In this document: positions 44,621-56,800 of the stretch, in pieces | Position numbering within the stretch: position 1 is the first letter of the stretch | How the letters are laid out: each line of letters starts with the position of its first letter | Assembly (NCBI RefSeq): GCF_963678635.1 | Contig: NC_087070.1 | Location: forward strand, 32,219,704-32,283,703 | Source: Symsagittifera roscoffensis | Taxonomy: Eukaryota; Xenacoelomorpha; Acoela; Convolutidae | Direction of reading: 5' to 3' | Length of the DNA stretch: 64,000 bases | The notes under the pieces: generated by a model | Seen by the model: the letters and a program-made list of their open reading frames with translations, nothing else | Databases searched by the model: none | What the model was told of the DNA's origin: nothing | Program-made: the position numbers and the translations under genes

Positions 44621-45925
44621 AATGTTTAGTAAAAAAACTTTCCGACTTGCTATTATTTCAAGCTTGCTTGATTTCACCGTTTACTGCCGTAACACAACAA
44701 AGTTACGCAGACATAACAATTGGAAGAAAGAAAATTAGCAACTCAATTTGACTTGGCAAAACGATGAATTCGACTAGCATTTTTAGTTCAAATAATTGAA
44801 AAACTATTAATTTAAGAAATTCTGTTTTGCTGGCACTTCAGTTTTGCTTGATTTTTTTTTTAATGTGAAATATTCAATTTTCAAAATATTATGGGCTAAA
44901 CCTGAACGGGAACATGTTTCTAGTTGTTGTAGAATCATTACAGAATGAAATACAAAAAAATTGTAAAACACATAACCCAATTAACTACCCACAAAAACGA
45001 TTGAAACAATGAATTGACCAAAAAAAAGCATAAAAAGTTAAATTCATTGATTTTAAACAAACAAAAGAACAAACACGAAAAAAAAAACGTTTCCGGAAAA
45101 AAATTTTGTAACCTGTTGCAATACCCGTGCTTATCGCAGGAGTAATCAACGATAATTACAAAGAGACGAGATCTGATTGCAAAACTAAGGATAGATTCTA
45201 GGCTTTCATCAGCTACTTTAGACTTAAACAAGGATAGTCGCTTGCTGTGCAAATGGCACAAAATATTCCGATCATATCACCATAAAAAACAAGCTTGTTC
45301 TCCAAGATGTTATAAGTTTTTCAGAAGCTACTAAACATCTGAGCTATAGCCGATTTACAAAACTGGAAATATACTCCATATGAAACTGAATCTGATAAAG
45401 ATTCAGATGATTTTTGTTTTAATTGTAAAATAACTAATTTTCAAAACATTATGGGCTAAACAGCTACGGGAACATAAATCTAACTGCTCTAGAATTGTTA
45501 CAGAATGAAAGACACAAAAAATTGCAAAACACATAACTCAATTACCTACCCAAAAAAAATCGATAAAAAAATTTCAGGAAAAAACGAAAGCATAAAAAGT
45601 TAAATCCATTGTTATTATACAAACAAAAGAACAAACACGAAAAAAAATGTTTACGGAACGTTTGTAACGTGTTGCAATACCCTTGCTTATCGCAGGAATA
45701 ATCAATGATAGTAACAAAGAGACGAAATCTGAATGCAAAAACTTAGGATAGATTCTACATTTCCATCAGCCATTTCCGACTCAACCATTGAGTTATCGAA
45801 TAAAGATGAAATTTTGAAAAATTCAAGTTTCATTAATAAAATCAGGAGAAATAGAAAAAAACTATTCAATTTGGTATTTTTCCACTGTCTCGGGCTGTAA
45901 GTTTTTGTCTATTTCCAAAAATCAA
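44620..45925. repeat. ~900-bp repeat units, block 3 (one shortened)
   Basis: ATTATGGGCTAAAC at 44888 and 45448, only 560 bp apart: the join at about 45292 (AAAAAACAAGCTTGTTCTCC) skips about 340 bp of the unit. Confidence 0.75.
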
Positions 45926-47145
45926 GAAGTAAAAATGGTTTGCCAAAAAATTTACAGGAAAATAAATTCACAAAATGATTTGAAAGAATTCGTCATTGAA
46001 TTAATCTTCAGAAAAATGCAGCCTGAAAACAAATCAAAATCAACTGAATGTGAAAAAAATTAGCGAACCCAACACTAATGACATTTAGAAATTGTGCAAA
46101 AAAAACTGAAATTCAATTGCAAATCTTTTCAAAAATTCAAAGCAAAACAGGTCAGACAAAACTAAGTGATACAAAAAACAGGATACAAGAAACTGTTTAC
46201 AAAAGTCAAATGATATTGAACACCTATGAAGCCTAAACATTGCCGATTTCGGATTTCAAAAACAACGAAATGACAGAAAAATAATGATTTATCAATTAAT
46301 CTGTCATCTAAAAATGACGCAAGCATGAAGAAAAAAAGATATGTTTTTAAACGTTTCTTTAAAAAAAAGCTCGAAAACAGATCCAAACTATTCAAACGTG
46401 AGGAAAAAACAAAAATAAACTTTTTTAATTCGCGAACCCTAGTGACATCAAGAAATCGCGGAAATTTAATCAAAAAATTGAATTCCGAAAAATTTTAAAA
46501 TTTCAAAACTTATTTTTTATGAGTTCAGCAAGTATAGATCAGGAAAAAAAGAATAAAAGAAAAACCGTAATCAGAACAGATCAATGCTCACGAAAATCAA
46601 ATAGTTTTGAATAGCTATGAAACCAAAATTAGCAGATTTTTATTTTCAAAACAACCAATTGACAAAAAAATTAGGTTTAACGGACAATCAACCAGAAAAA
46701 ACAATCAAACCATAACAAAAAGGATATAACGTTGAACTATTCCCCCGAAAGATGCAACCTGATAACAGATCAAAACTAACTAAACGTGAGAAAAAATTAC
46801 GTATGTGTTTTTAACTAGCAAACCCAACACTAGTGACTACAAGAAATTTAACAGAACTTTCAAAAACAAAAAAATTCCAAATACATTCAAAGTTTTTTTA
46901 TTTAATAATAATGAATACAACTATGAAGCCAAAAAATAGCTGTTTTTCATTTCAAAAACAACAAATTGACAAAAAAAACGAATGCCATTTTCCAAAAAAT
47001 GATATGCCATTCAACTATTCTTCAAAAAACGCAGACCGAAAGCAGATCAAAAATAACTAAACATAAGATAAAAAGAATATCATTTTTTTTTAAAATTATT
47101 GAACAAAAATAGAAAGTTGAAATACTCAAAAAACTATCAAAAATG
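45925..47145. repeat. ~360-bp satellite, array 8
   Basis: Units anchored near 46025, 46373, 46760 and 47040. Largely collinear with array 6 (39300-40545), which shows duplication of satellite plus 900-bp block as one larger unit. Confidence 0.78.
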
Positions 47146-48735
47146 TTTAGTAAAAAAACTTTCCGATTTGCTATTATTTCAAGCATGCTTGATTCCACTG
47201 TTTACTGCCGTAACACAACAAAGTTACGCAGACATAACAATTGGAAGAAAGAAATTTAGCAATTCAATTTGACTCGGCAAAACGATGAATTCGATTAGCA
47301 ATTTTAGTTCAAATAATTGAAAGACTATTAATTTAAGCAATTCTTTTTTGCTGGCACTTCAGTTTTGCTTGATTTTGATTTGAATGTGAAGTATTCAATT
47401 TTCAAAATATTATGAGCTAAACCTGAACGGGAACGGATAAAAAACAATGGATGGAACAAACAAAAGCATAAAGTTGAATTCATTGTTTTTATACAAACAA
47501 AAAGAACAAACACGAAGAAAAAAAAAACGTTTCCGGGAAAAAAATCTTGTAACCTGTTGCAATACCCTTGCTTATCGCAGGAATAATCAACGATAACTAC
47601 AGAGAGAGGAGATCTGATTGCAAAAACTAAGGATAGATTCTAGGTTTTCATCAGCTACTTTGGACTCAAACAAGGATAGCCGGTTGCTGTGCAAATGGCA
47701 CAAAATATTCCGACCATATTACCATGAAAACATTAAAATGTTTTTTTTTCTAAATTTTTGTTTTTTTTTCTGCGCGGTGACTAAAAAAAAAATTGACAAA
47801 AATAATTTTTTGCACTGTCTCGGGCTGTAAATTTTAATTTATTTTCGAAAATAAAGAAATATTTTGACCAATTTCAACGAAAAAATGAAAAAAAAAAATA
47901 ACGGAAACTAGCTGAAAAACAAAGAGTCGTTCAGAAAAACTGATCAAAATCTGAATTAACAGCTGATAGACTGGAGTTGGGGGATTTAAAAGAACGTTGT
48001 TTTTAGCTGAAACCAGCGGGTAACACCTAGAAAAACTCCAACTACAGGGGCAATTTAACAAAGAATTAACTAGAGTGAAAACTAAATATGGGAACTGCAA
48101 GCTTGTTCTCCAAGATGTTATAAGTGGAGTTGTTCACCTATTCTGAGGACTTCAAAAGCTACTAAACATCTGAGCTATAGCCGAACTACAAAACGGGAAA
48201 TGTACTCTATATGAAACTGAAACTGATAAAGATTTAGATGATTTTTGTTTTAAATGTAAAATAACTAACTTTCAAAACATTATGGGCGAAACAGCTACGG
48301 GAACATATTTCTAACTGCTGTAGAATTGTTACAGAATCAAAGACACAGAAAATTGAAAAGCACATAACTCAATTACCTAGCCCAAAAAATTGATTAAAAA
48401 AAGAAGGAAAAAACAAAAGCACAAAAAGGTAAATCCATTGTTATTATACAAACAAAAGAACAAACACGAAAAAAATATATTTACGGAACGTTTGTAACGT
48501 GTTGCAATACCCTTGCTTATCGCAGGAATAATCAATGATAGTAACAAAGAGACGAAATCTGAGTGCAAAAACTTAGAATAGGTTCTACATTTCCATCAGC
48601 CATTTCCGACTCAACCATTGAGTTATCGAATAGAAGATGAATTTTTGAAAAATTCAAGTTTCATTAATAAAATCAGGAGAAATAGAAAAAAACTATTCAA
48701 TTTGGTATTTTTCCACTGTCTCGGCTGTAAGTTTT
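47145..48735. repeat. ~900-bp repeat units, block 4
   Basis: Marked by ATTATGAGCTAAAC (47409) and ATTATGGGCGAAAC (48279), 870 bp apart. Collinear with block 1. Confidence 0.75.
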
Positions 48736-49880
48736 TGTCTATTTCCAAAAACCAAGAAATAAAAAATAGTTTGCCAAAAAATTTACCGGAAAACAAATTC
48801 ACAAAAGGATTTGAAAGAATTTGTCATTGAATTAATCTTCAGAAAAATGCAGCCTTAAAACAGATCAAAATCAACTGATTGTGAAAAAAATTAGCGAACC
48901 CAACACTAATGACATTGAAAAAATGTGCAAAAAACCTGGAAATTCAATTGAAAAACTTTTCAAAAATTCAAAGCAAAAACAGTTCAGACAAAACTGAATG
49001 ATACAGAATGGAACTAAAACAAGAAACTGTTTACAAAAGTCAAAAGATATTGAACACCTATGAAGCCTAAAAATCACCGATTTCCGATTTCAAAAACAAC
49101 GAAATGACAGAAAAAATGATTTATTAATTAATCTGTCAGCTAAAAATGACGCAAGCGTGAAGAAAAAAAGATATGTTTTTAAACGTTTCTTTGAAAAAAA
49201 GCTCGAAAACAGATCCAAACTACTCAAACGTGAGGAAAAAAACAAAAATAAAATTTTTTAACTCGCGAACCCTAGTGACGTCAAGAAATCTCGGATATTT
49301 AATTCCGAAAAAAACCAAAATTTCAAAACTTATTTTTTATGAGTTCAGCAAGTATAGATCAGGAAAAAAAGAATAAAACCAAAAAAACAGTAATCAGAAT
49401 AAATCAATGCTCACAAAAATCAAATAGTTTTGAATAGCTATGAAACCAAAATTAGCAGATTTTTATTTTCGAAACAACCAATTGACAAAAAAATTAGGTT
49501 TAACGAACAATCAACCAGAAAAAACAATCAAACCATAACAAAAAGGATATAACGTTGAACTATTCCTCCGAAAGATGCAACCTGATAACAGATCAAAACT
49601 AACTAAAAGTGAGAAAAAATTACGTATGTGTTTTTAACTAGCAAACCCAACACTAGTGACTACGAGAAATTTAAAAGATCTTTCAAAAACAAAAATTCCA
49701 AAAACATTCCAAAAGTTTTATATTTAATAATAATGAATCCAAAAAATTATATGCCATTCAACTATTCTTCAAAAAACGCAGACCGAAAGCAAATCAAAAA
49801 TAACTAAACACAAGAAAAAAAGAACATCATTTTTTTTTAATTAGCGAACAAAAATAGAAAGTTGAAATATTCAAAAAACT
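48735..49880. repeat. ~360-bp satellite, array 9
   Basis: Units anchored near 48855, 49203, 49585 and 49780. The last two are closer because of a deletion near 49738. Confidence 0.78.
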
Positions 49881-51761
49881 ATCAAAAATGTTTAGTAAGA
49901 AAACTTTCCGATTTGCTATTATTTCAAGCATGCTTGATTCCACCGTTTTCTGCCGTAACACAACAAAGTTACGCAGACATAACAATTGGAAGAAAGAAAA
50001 TTAGCAACTCAATTTGACTTGGCAAAACGTTGAATTCGACTAGCAATTTTAGTTCAAATAATTGAAAAACTATTAATTTTAGCAATTCTGTTTTGCTGGC
50101 ACTTCAGTTTTGGCTTGTTTACTAAAAATTTTTGTAAACATAAACCAATTAACTACCCAAAAAACGATTAAAACAATGGATTGGACAAACAAAAGCATAA
50201 AAAATTAAATTCATTGTTTTTAAACAAACAAAAGAACAAACACGAAAAAAAACGTTTCCGGAAAAAAGTTTTTTAACCTGTTGCAATACCCGTGCTTATC
50301 ATAGGAGTAATCAACGATAGTTACAAAGAGACGAGATCTGATTGCAAACACTAAGGATAGATTCTAGGTTTTCATCAGCTACTTTAGACTCAAACAAGGA
50401 TAGCCGGTTGCTGTGCAGATGGCACAAAATATTCCGACCATATTACCATAAAAAACATTAAAATGTTTTTTTTTCTAAAATTTTTTTTCTGCGTGGTGAC
50501 TTGAAAAAAAATTGACAAAAATAATTTTTTGCACTGTCATGGGCTGTAAATTTTTATTTATTTTCAAAAAGAAAGAAATATTTTGACCAATTTCAACGGA
50601 AAAATGAAAAAAAAACTAGCTGAAAAACAAAGAGTCGTTCAGAAAAACTGATCAAAATCTGAGTTAACAGCTGATAGACTGTAGTTGGGGACTTAAAAGA
50701 ACGTTGTTTTTAGCTGAAACCAACGGGTAACACTTAGAAAAACTCCAACTACAAGGGCAATTTAACAAACAATTAACTAGAGTGGAAATTGAATATGGGA
50801 ACGGCAAGCTTGTTATCCAAGATGTTATAAGTGGAGTTGTTCAACGATTGGACTTCAAGAGCTACTAAACATCTGAGCTATAGCCGAACTACAAAACTGG
50901 AAATGTACTCTATATGAAACTGAAACTGAAAAAGACTTAGATGATTTTTGTTTTAAATGTAAAATAACTAATTTTCAAAACATTATGGGCTAAACAGCTA
51001 CGGGAACATAATTCTAACTGCTGTAGAATTGTTACTGAATGAAAGACACAAAAAATTGCAAAACACATAACTCAATTACCTACCCAAAAAAATCGATTAA
51101 AAAATTGAAGGAACAAACAAAAGCAAAAAAATTTAAATCCATTGTTTTTATACAAACAAAAAAACAAACACGATAAAAACGTTTACGGATCGTTTGTATT
51201 GTATTGCAATACCCTTGCTTGTCGCAGGAATAAACAATGATAGTAACAAAGAGACGAGATCTGAATGCAAAAACTCAGGATAGATTCTACAATTCCATCA
51301 GCCATTTCCGACTCAACCATTGAGTTATCGAATAAAAGATGAAATTTTGAAAAATTCAAGTTTCATTAATAAAATTAGGAGAAATAGAAAAAAAACTATT
51401 CAATTTGGTATTTTTCCACTGTTTCAGGCTGTAAACTTCTGTTTATTTCCAAAAATCAAGAAATGATTGGACCAATTTTAAAGGAAAAATGAAAAACACT
51501 AGCTGAAAAGCAAAGAGTTTCTGAGTTAACAGCTGATAGATTGTAGTTGGGGGACTTAAAAGAACGTTGTTTTTAGCTTAAATCAGCGGGTAAGACCCAG
51601 AAAGTCTCCAACAACAGATAAAAATTTAAAAACAATTAATTGGAGTGGAAATTAACTATGGGAACGGCACGCTTGTTCTCCAAGATGTTAAACTGGAGTT
51701 GTTCACCGATTCTGAGGACTTCAAAAGCTACTAAACATCTTTGAGCTATAGCCGAACTGCA
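49880..51761. repeat. ~900-bp repeat units, block 5
   Basis: Two units, the first shortened near 50115; ATTATGGGCTAAAC at 50981. The last unit leads without a break into the second gag relic at about 51762. Confidence 0.75.
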
Positions 51762-52400
51762 AAACTGGAAACGTACTGTACGTGGAATCGGAGTTTGATA
51801 AAACGCCCGCTTCACATCGAATTTTATCGTACCCCTCCAGATGCTACTAGAAATACCTAGGACATGACCGTTAGAGCTTTCCGAAGGCATCAGAGTGAAA
51901 AATCAGTGGTCTTCCGTGGACGGCTAGTGCGTTGCGTGCAGCAGGTAGGTTGAAAAATAACACGTTTTCTGGGGGTATTGAAGCACTTGGCGCTAACGGC
52001 TGACATAGACGAGTTCCAAGACATTCTGTATCACTTGGTGATTCGAGATTTTCTCGAAGAGATGCACCACAGTCAAGTTTGAACTGAGCTACGCAATTCA
52101 ATTGCGGACACGGACATGATAATTAACAATGCTTTAGAGCGGTCACTTCACCTATGAGATGTCCTTAGAATTGAGGAAGAAGATGAAATACCGCGAATAG
52201 CAACCATATGGAGGGAAGGAACAGAAAACCTAATATACTTGGTGAACAGACTTGTTCAACAGATGCCTGTCGTTAGTAAAAATATTACCCGGAGCAGTGA
52301 CGATCAAAGAGACAGCAAACACTAAGTAGGACCGCGACACGAAGAGGTCCATTTAGGAACAAGATTCAACTCCCACTGCTGGATCTAATACGCACGAAAA
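51762..52400 (+). pseudogene. gypsy-like gag relic, copy 2
   Basis: Same sequence as 43266-43718, with a 15-base insertion at about 51885 (GAAGGCATCAGAGTG region). It extends further: 'ELRNSIADTDMIINNALE', 'DVLRIEEEDEIPRIATIW', 'LIYLVNRLVQQMPVV', then 'TRRGPFRNKIQLPLLDL' in another frame. No zinc knuckle is recognisable. Capsid-type gag is the best reading. Confidence 0.55.
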
Positions 52401-52559
52401 AAAAAGACATTTTCAGATGAAAAAAACAAAGAAAAATGTCGACTATGTGAGCAGAAGTTTCATTGGGGAAAAAAATTGCCGTAATTGTTTTATTATTGTT
52501 CTAGCTCCACCGGCGAAAATGCAATGGGATACCAGGACGGAACAAACCAACGTAATCAG

Positions 52560-53105
52560 GGTGTGCTCCATTAGCAAAACTAGATATTTCAATGTGGAGT
52601 TACAACTGATCGGTAAATTAGTAATCGGACTGTAAGACAGCGGGAGTAGCTCAAAAGTTGTGACTCATAAATTTCCACATTTTTGAACGGCTTGGAAAGC
52701 CGGAAAGCAAACAGGCCTTGAATTTTAAAGTTTTAGCGGCTAGCAATTCGGCGCTAAAAAAAAGTTGACAATGTGTACATCAAAATCAAATTTGAATCAA
52801 AGTCCAAAGAGTTCGACCAGGAATTTTTGATAATGGCGTATAACTGCTTACCCTGCCTTCTTGTCTATGAATTATCGATAGATCAAGATTGTACTCAAAC
52901 CAATGGCTATAAATTGCTGTACCGTACAAAAAACAAGACAGCGCTACCTTTATCAGCACAAACAACGACCGGTGTACAAAACTTTGCATACGCAGACAGA
53001 AATGAACAGGTACGCAGCAGACACGAAAAAGTTGTTGAAATCGTCATCAAGGACAAAAACGAGACTATTCTCAAATGCCAAATAGGTTTATCCAAAATTG
53101 TATAG
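52560..53105 (+). pseudogene. retroelement aspartic protease relic
   Basis: It reads 'YFNVELQLIGKLVIGL', a TAA, then 'DSGSSSKVVTHKF'. The Asp-Ser-Gly triad after a hydrophobic strand is the retropepsin active site, with a stop immediately before the Asp. After a frame change, 'VYIKIKFESKSKEFDQEFL', 'NCLPCLLVYELSIDQDC' and 'YKLLYRTKNKTAL' match the second half of such proteases (a flap-like region and the hydrophobic strand before the conserved G-x-D/E-L). The last part is open from 52773 to a TAG at 53103-53105. Confidence 0.5.
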
Positions 53106-53618
53106 GAATTTGAAGAAAAAAATGGACTGCTTGTAGCTATTTCATTGATAAAGGTAAGCCAAGAAAAAAGGTTCTTGAAGGTATTGAACATCCGAAATGA
53201 AGCTATTATGTTATAACTTGACAGCAAATTTGCTCCTTAAACCAATTTGAAAATTCAGATTCAATTAAAGGAACTTTCTAGTAGCATGATCCGACCGCTG
53301 CATCAGGAGTAGTTTGAATTAGAAAAAGATGCTACGCTGGATGGTGTACAATTGTCGTCACTAGAAAAAAAGAAAGTACCGATAATGTTTGATTGACACA
53401 TCAAAGATTTTTCACGCAGATCAATTGACTTTGGTTTTTGGATAGAAACAGAAACAATTCATTTTAAATGCTCATGCAGAACCGATTGGGCGGTCATGCA
53501 GAACTATGAATTTTGAAAAGCGGAAAGCCATGAAAAAATCCTGGAGGATTAGAAAAAGCAACCTAGTTGAACAATCAAATCCATCAAGTTGGGCAGCCCT
53601 ATTGATATCATTAAGAAA
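53106..53618 (+). pseudogene. protease-RT linker and RT edge of gypsy relic
   Basis: Scattered over frames: 'ATLDGVQLSSLEKKKVP' and 'HIKDFSRRSIDFG' resemble the helix before gypsy RT (the stretch ending 'DIFS'-like). 'PSxTIKSIKLGSPIDIIKK' directly before the gap resembles the strand that opens the RT fingers (S-P-x-x-x-x-K-K). Weak individually; the order supports it. Confidence 0.4.
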
Positions 53619-53818
53619 NNNNNNNNNNNNNNNNNNNNNNNNNNNNNNNNNNNNNNNNNNNNNNNNNNNNNNNNNNNNNNNNNNNNNNNNNNNNNNNNNN
53701 NNNNNNNNNNNNNNNNNNNNNNNNNNNNNNNNNNNNNNNNNNNNNNNNNNNNNNNNNNNNNNNNNNNNNNNNNNNNNNNNNNNNNNNNNNNNNNNNNNNN
53801 NNNNNNNNNNNNNNNNNN
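53619..53818. other. assembly gap (200 N)
   Basis: Exactly 200 undetermined bases, probably a placeholder of nominal size. Features running into it (the gypsy RT) cannot be followed. Confidence 1.
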
Positions 53819-56800
53819 TTTTTTCAAACCTACCTATGCATGGGTTGGACAGAGGAGTTTAGGTTGTACTAAGACGGCCAAAACATAATCAAAAATAGTG
53901 TAAATGATCTAATTTTCTAATATATTTTTTTAGATTTTGAAGGCAAAAATTAGAAGAAATAGTAAAAAGCTCATTGTGATAGGTTAAAAACTTTCAATGA
54001 ACGAACAAAAGTAAATGATCAAGAAGTGTGAGGTAAGAAATTTGCGCCAGGAACAAAACCAAAAACAGACATGGGAACAAGCAGAAGAGTTGGAATTTAT
54101 TGAGTTTTTTCAATGCCAGCCTAAAATTAGAATATCCTAGTCTTTCTACCCCTGAGAGAGAAGCATGAACAACGAGAACGATAAATTACGAACATTTCAG
54201 TACCCCAATAGGAGGTATTGGATATTGGAGAACATATTGCTACATCAACTTCTGAAGGGGATCAAACTAGTAAACGCACCAACGAACCAAGGAGAAGTTT
54301 AGGAAAAAAAAACATCGTCCAATATACCAAGAATAGCGAAAGCAGCTAGCAATAAAAAATGATAACAAGGCATCACAGAGCGGGAGGTAATAAACGGTAG
54401 AATACAAGAAAACTTAAAGAACGGTCAGCGCCCAAACGCTTTGGGGAACAATTGTTGAATTCAGACTCTGCTGATGATAATGATCATAATGGTGTTTTAA
54501 TTCAGGTAACCTTCTGGTGAAAACAAAATCCATATTCTTACCATAAACAAGAAGGAAGCTTAAAAAGTTTTTTATGCCTAGGGAAACGGCCGGCGAGAAT
54601 TTCATATCATGAAATTTTGAAAACTTAATTAAGAATGAAGTTGTATCCTTGAGTAAAAATAGTAATCGGACTCAAATAAAAGGGGCACTTGAAGCGCTGA
54701 AAAGCGGGAACTACTGTTCAAACTGGTAGCATCAGATTTGAGAATAAAGTATTGTATGCTTTTGGGCCATATGCCGTGATGGGGCTCAAAAAGCAGCTGT
54801 TGGGAGGATGCAAAATAACTGCATGGTTATTCCAAACTTATTCCTACTTTTTATTCGCTCAGTGAATCAAAATATGAGAAACTATGAGATACAAAAAGGT
54901 AAAATTGACCAATTTTTGTGAGGCTTGGATATATTTACCTTGGGAAAAAACAGATAGTATCTTAGCATCAGACTCTTCGATTAAATTTACTGAAAAACTT
55001 TCATGTGGAGAGTGGTTAAAAGAGTGTCAACTATGAACATCCGGTGGATTGGTTATCACCTACTAATCAAAAATTTTTGGGCTCAATTCTGATCAATGTT
55101 AAATTATCCTTCGGAAATTTTAAGTAAAAGTAAGAATCGCAAACAAGGGTAGTGTTTTAGTTTTTGAGGACCGAACAGGAATGCCCTCAGTGAAGATATG
55201 GGGAAACAGTAACTTCGAACTCGACTCGGTAACATAAATGAGAACCAGTGTTTTTTTCAATCAAAATATTCAAACACCAACAGTGCATTGCATTTGTTAA
55301 CAAAAAACTGCAATTACATATTAGGGCAAACTGAAAGGTCGGCGGTAAAGAGGTCATTTGATGTGAAAGCTTAAGAAGATCTAACCAAACTTATTTTACC
55401 ATGCAAACCATCGAATCATCGCTCGGTTTGTTTTATTCTAAGAAAATCATGTTTGGTTTTTCAGCAAGTTTGATCTAGTCTAATAAAACCACCTCTCAAA
55501 AAACACGTTTAGATTTTTACATTTAATGAAGGCACATTTAGTTTTTAAGAAAAACCGCTAAAAAGTAAAGCAGAATGGTTTAGATACAATTTTCATGTAA
55601 GATTTTTTATGAAAGAAAGTTCAGTAACTCTTCTGGTGAAGCAGGAATGTGATATAAATGATAGGGTTTGACCTTCAGTAAAAGAATCCAGAACTGAGAA
55701 AATTTTCAGAATAGAAAAAAAATATCTCAGGTTTGCGTTTTGGAAAAGCGGAACGTATGTTTTATATTCTTCGATGTTGAAATATACAGATCAGTTTTGC
55801 ACAATTTCCTTCAGCATAGAAGAAACACCGTAGATACAGTCTCACCTAAAGTTTCGATTTTGGTAATAGATGCTGGATATCAAATGCAAAAAAAAATTGA
55901 ATTTGTTCTCCAAGCCCAATAGAATTAGAGCAACCGGCAAAAAAACTGCAATTTTTCAACATTTTATCTCAAATGACATAGCCTGTGAAGGTCTTTTGTG
56001 GATACAGTTCTGAGAGATAGCCAAAAATCACAACGAAAGAAACATAGTGGAAAGACAACAACAGGAAGAAAGTTCCTCCTGGTACAATCGGAAGAACGTT
56101 CATGATCATTTGTAATTAAAATTTTTACCATACCACTGGTACAATCTTCCTAGGTTTGCAGAAATGGAAACAAAGCTGCTCCGGTGTTGGGGAGTAGCGA
56201 GAGAAATTGCAATCACCAACATTTTGTTTTCCGTGTAAGGTTTTAGGGGTGAGTTGGCGGATGTTTTTCTCTGCAGTTTTGATGAAGGACGGGACAAACA
56301 ACGAAACGAAAAACCAGCGTTAAACCCATTGGGGGTGTAAAGTAAAAAATGCATTATAATAGAAACTGTAAAAGTAAAAAGTTGCAGGTATATCAAAAAC
56401 AGCGTTTGGCATGCGAAAAAAATGAGCAATGCACTGAACTTCAAGAAAATGCAATTGAAAATCAGACAGTGAGCCACGTAAGCTTGGAAAGTTTGGACGA
56501 ATCAAGTTGAGATACGTTTGAGTTTAACTAGGGCAGAAGAAAATTAATAAAATTTAAGTGATATCTGTTGGGTTGAAAAAAAGTGAAAACACAGTGTCAT
56601 CTTCGGGATGAAAATAAACATACGTGTGAAGCCTGTAGTCGGGGAGTTCGTGTGTTTGTTGTCCGAACTATTCGAAGTTAATGCTGTTTTACAGCTAAAC
56701 GTATACAAAGCAGTTGATGTTAACCAAACTTCCCACTTTGGACCTATTGGAGCAGTTGCAGCCATCAATTGCGGTGATTCGGTCACCAATATTTTTCGAA

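Larger units (their letters stand above)
51762..53618 (+). mobile_element. degenerate Ty3/gypsy element (gag, protease, RT start)
   Basis: Plus-strand order: gag capsid relic, protease relic with a D-S-G motif, then a linker and the N-terminal edge of RT running into the assembly gap. Every part has stops or shifts. It belongs to a gypsy lineage different from the element at 1787-6139, whose gag and protease sequences (D-T-G) do not match. The 5' side adjoins the ~900-bp unit, which may be its LTR and leader. Confidence 0.55.

Noticed and set aside
17960-53600. CRISPR-like array
   Set aside because: The repeats are 280-900 bp, diverged and without short direct repeats and spacers. They are satellites in a eukaryotic setting.
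53506-53888. Open frames crossing the N block
   Set aside because: The middle is undetermined sequence; the frame continuity is artificial.
54840-55020. Gypsy RNase H
   Set aside because: Only scattered words over three frames. Listed as a possibility in the description of 53819-58320 but too weak for its own feature.
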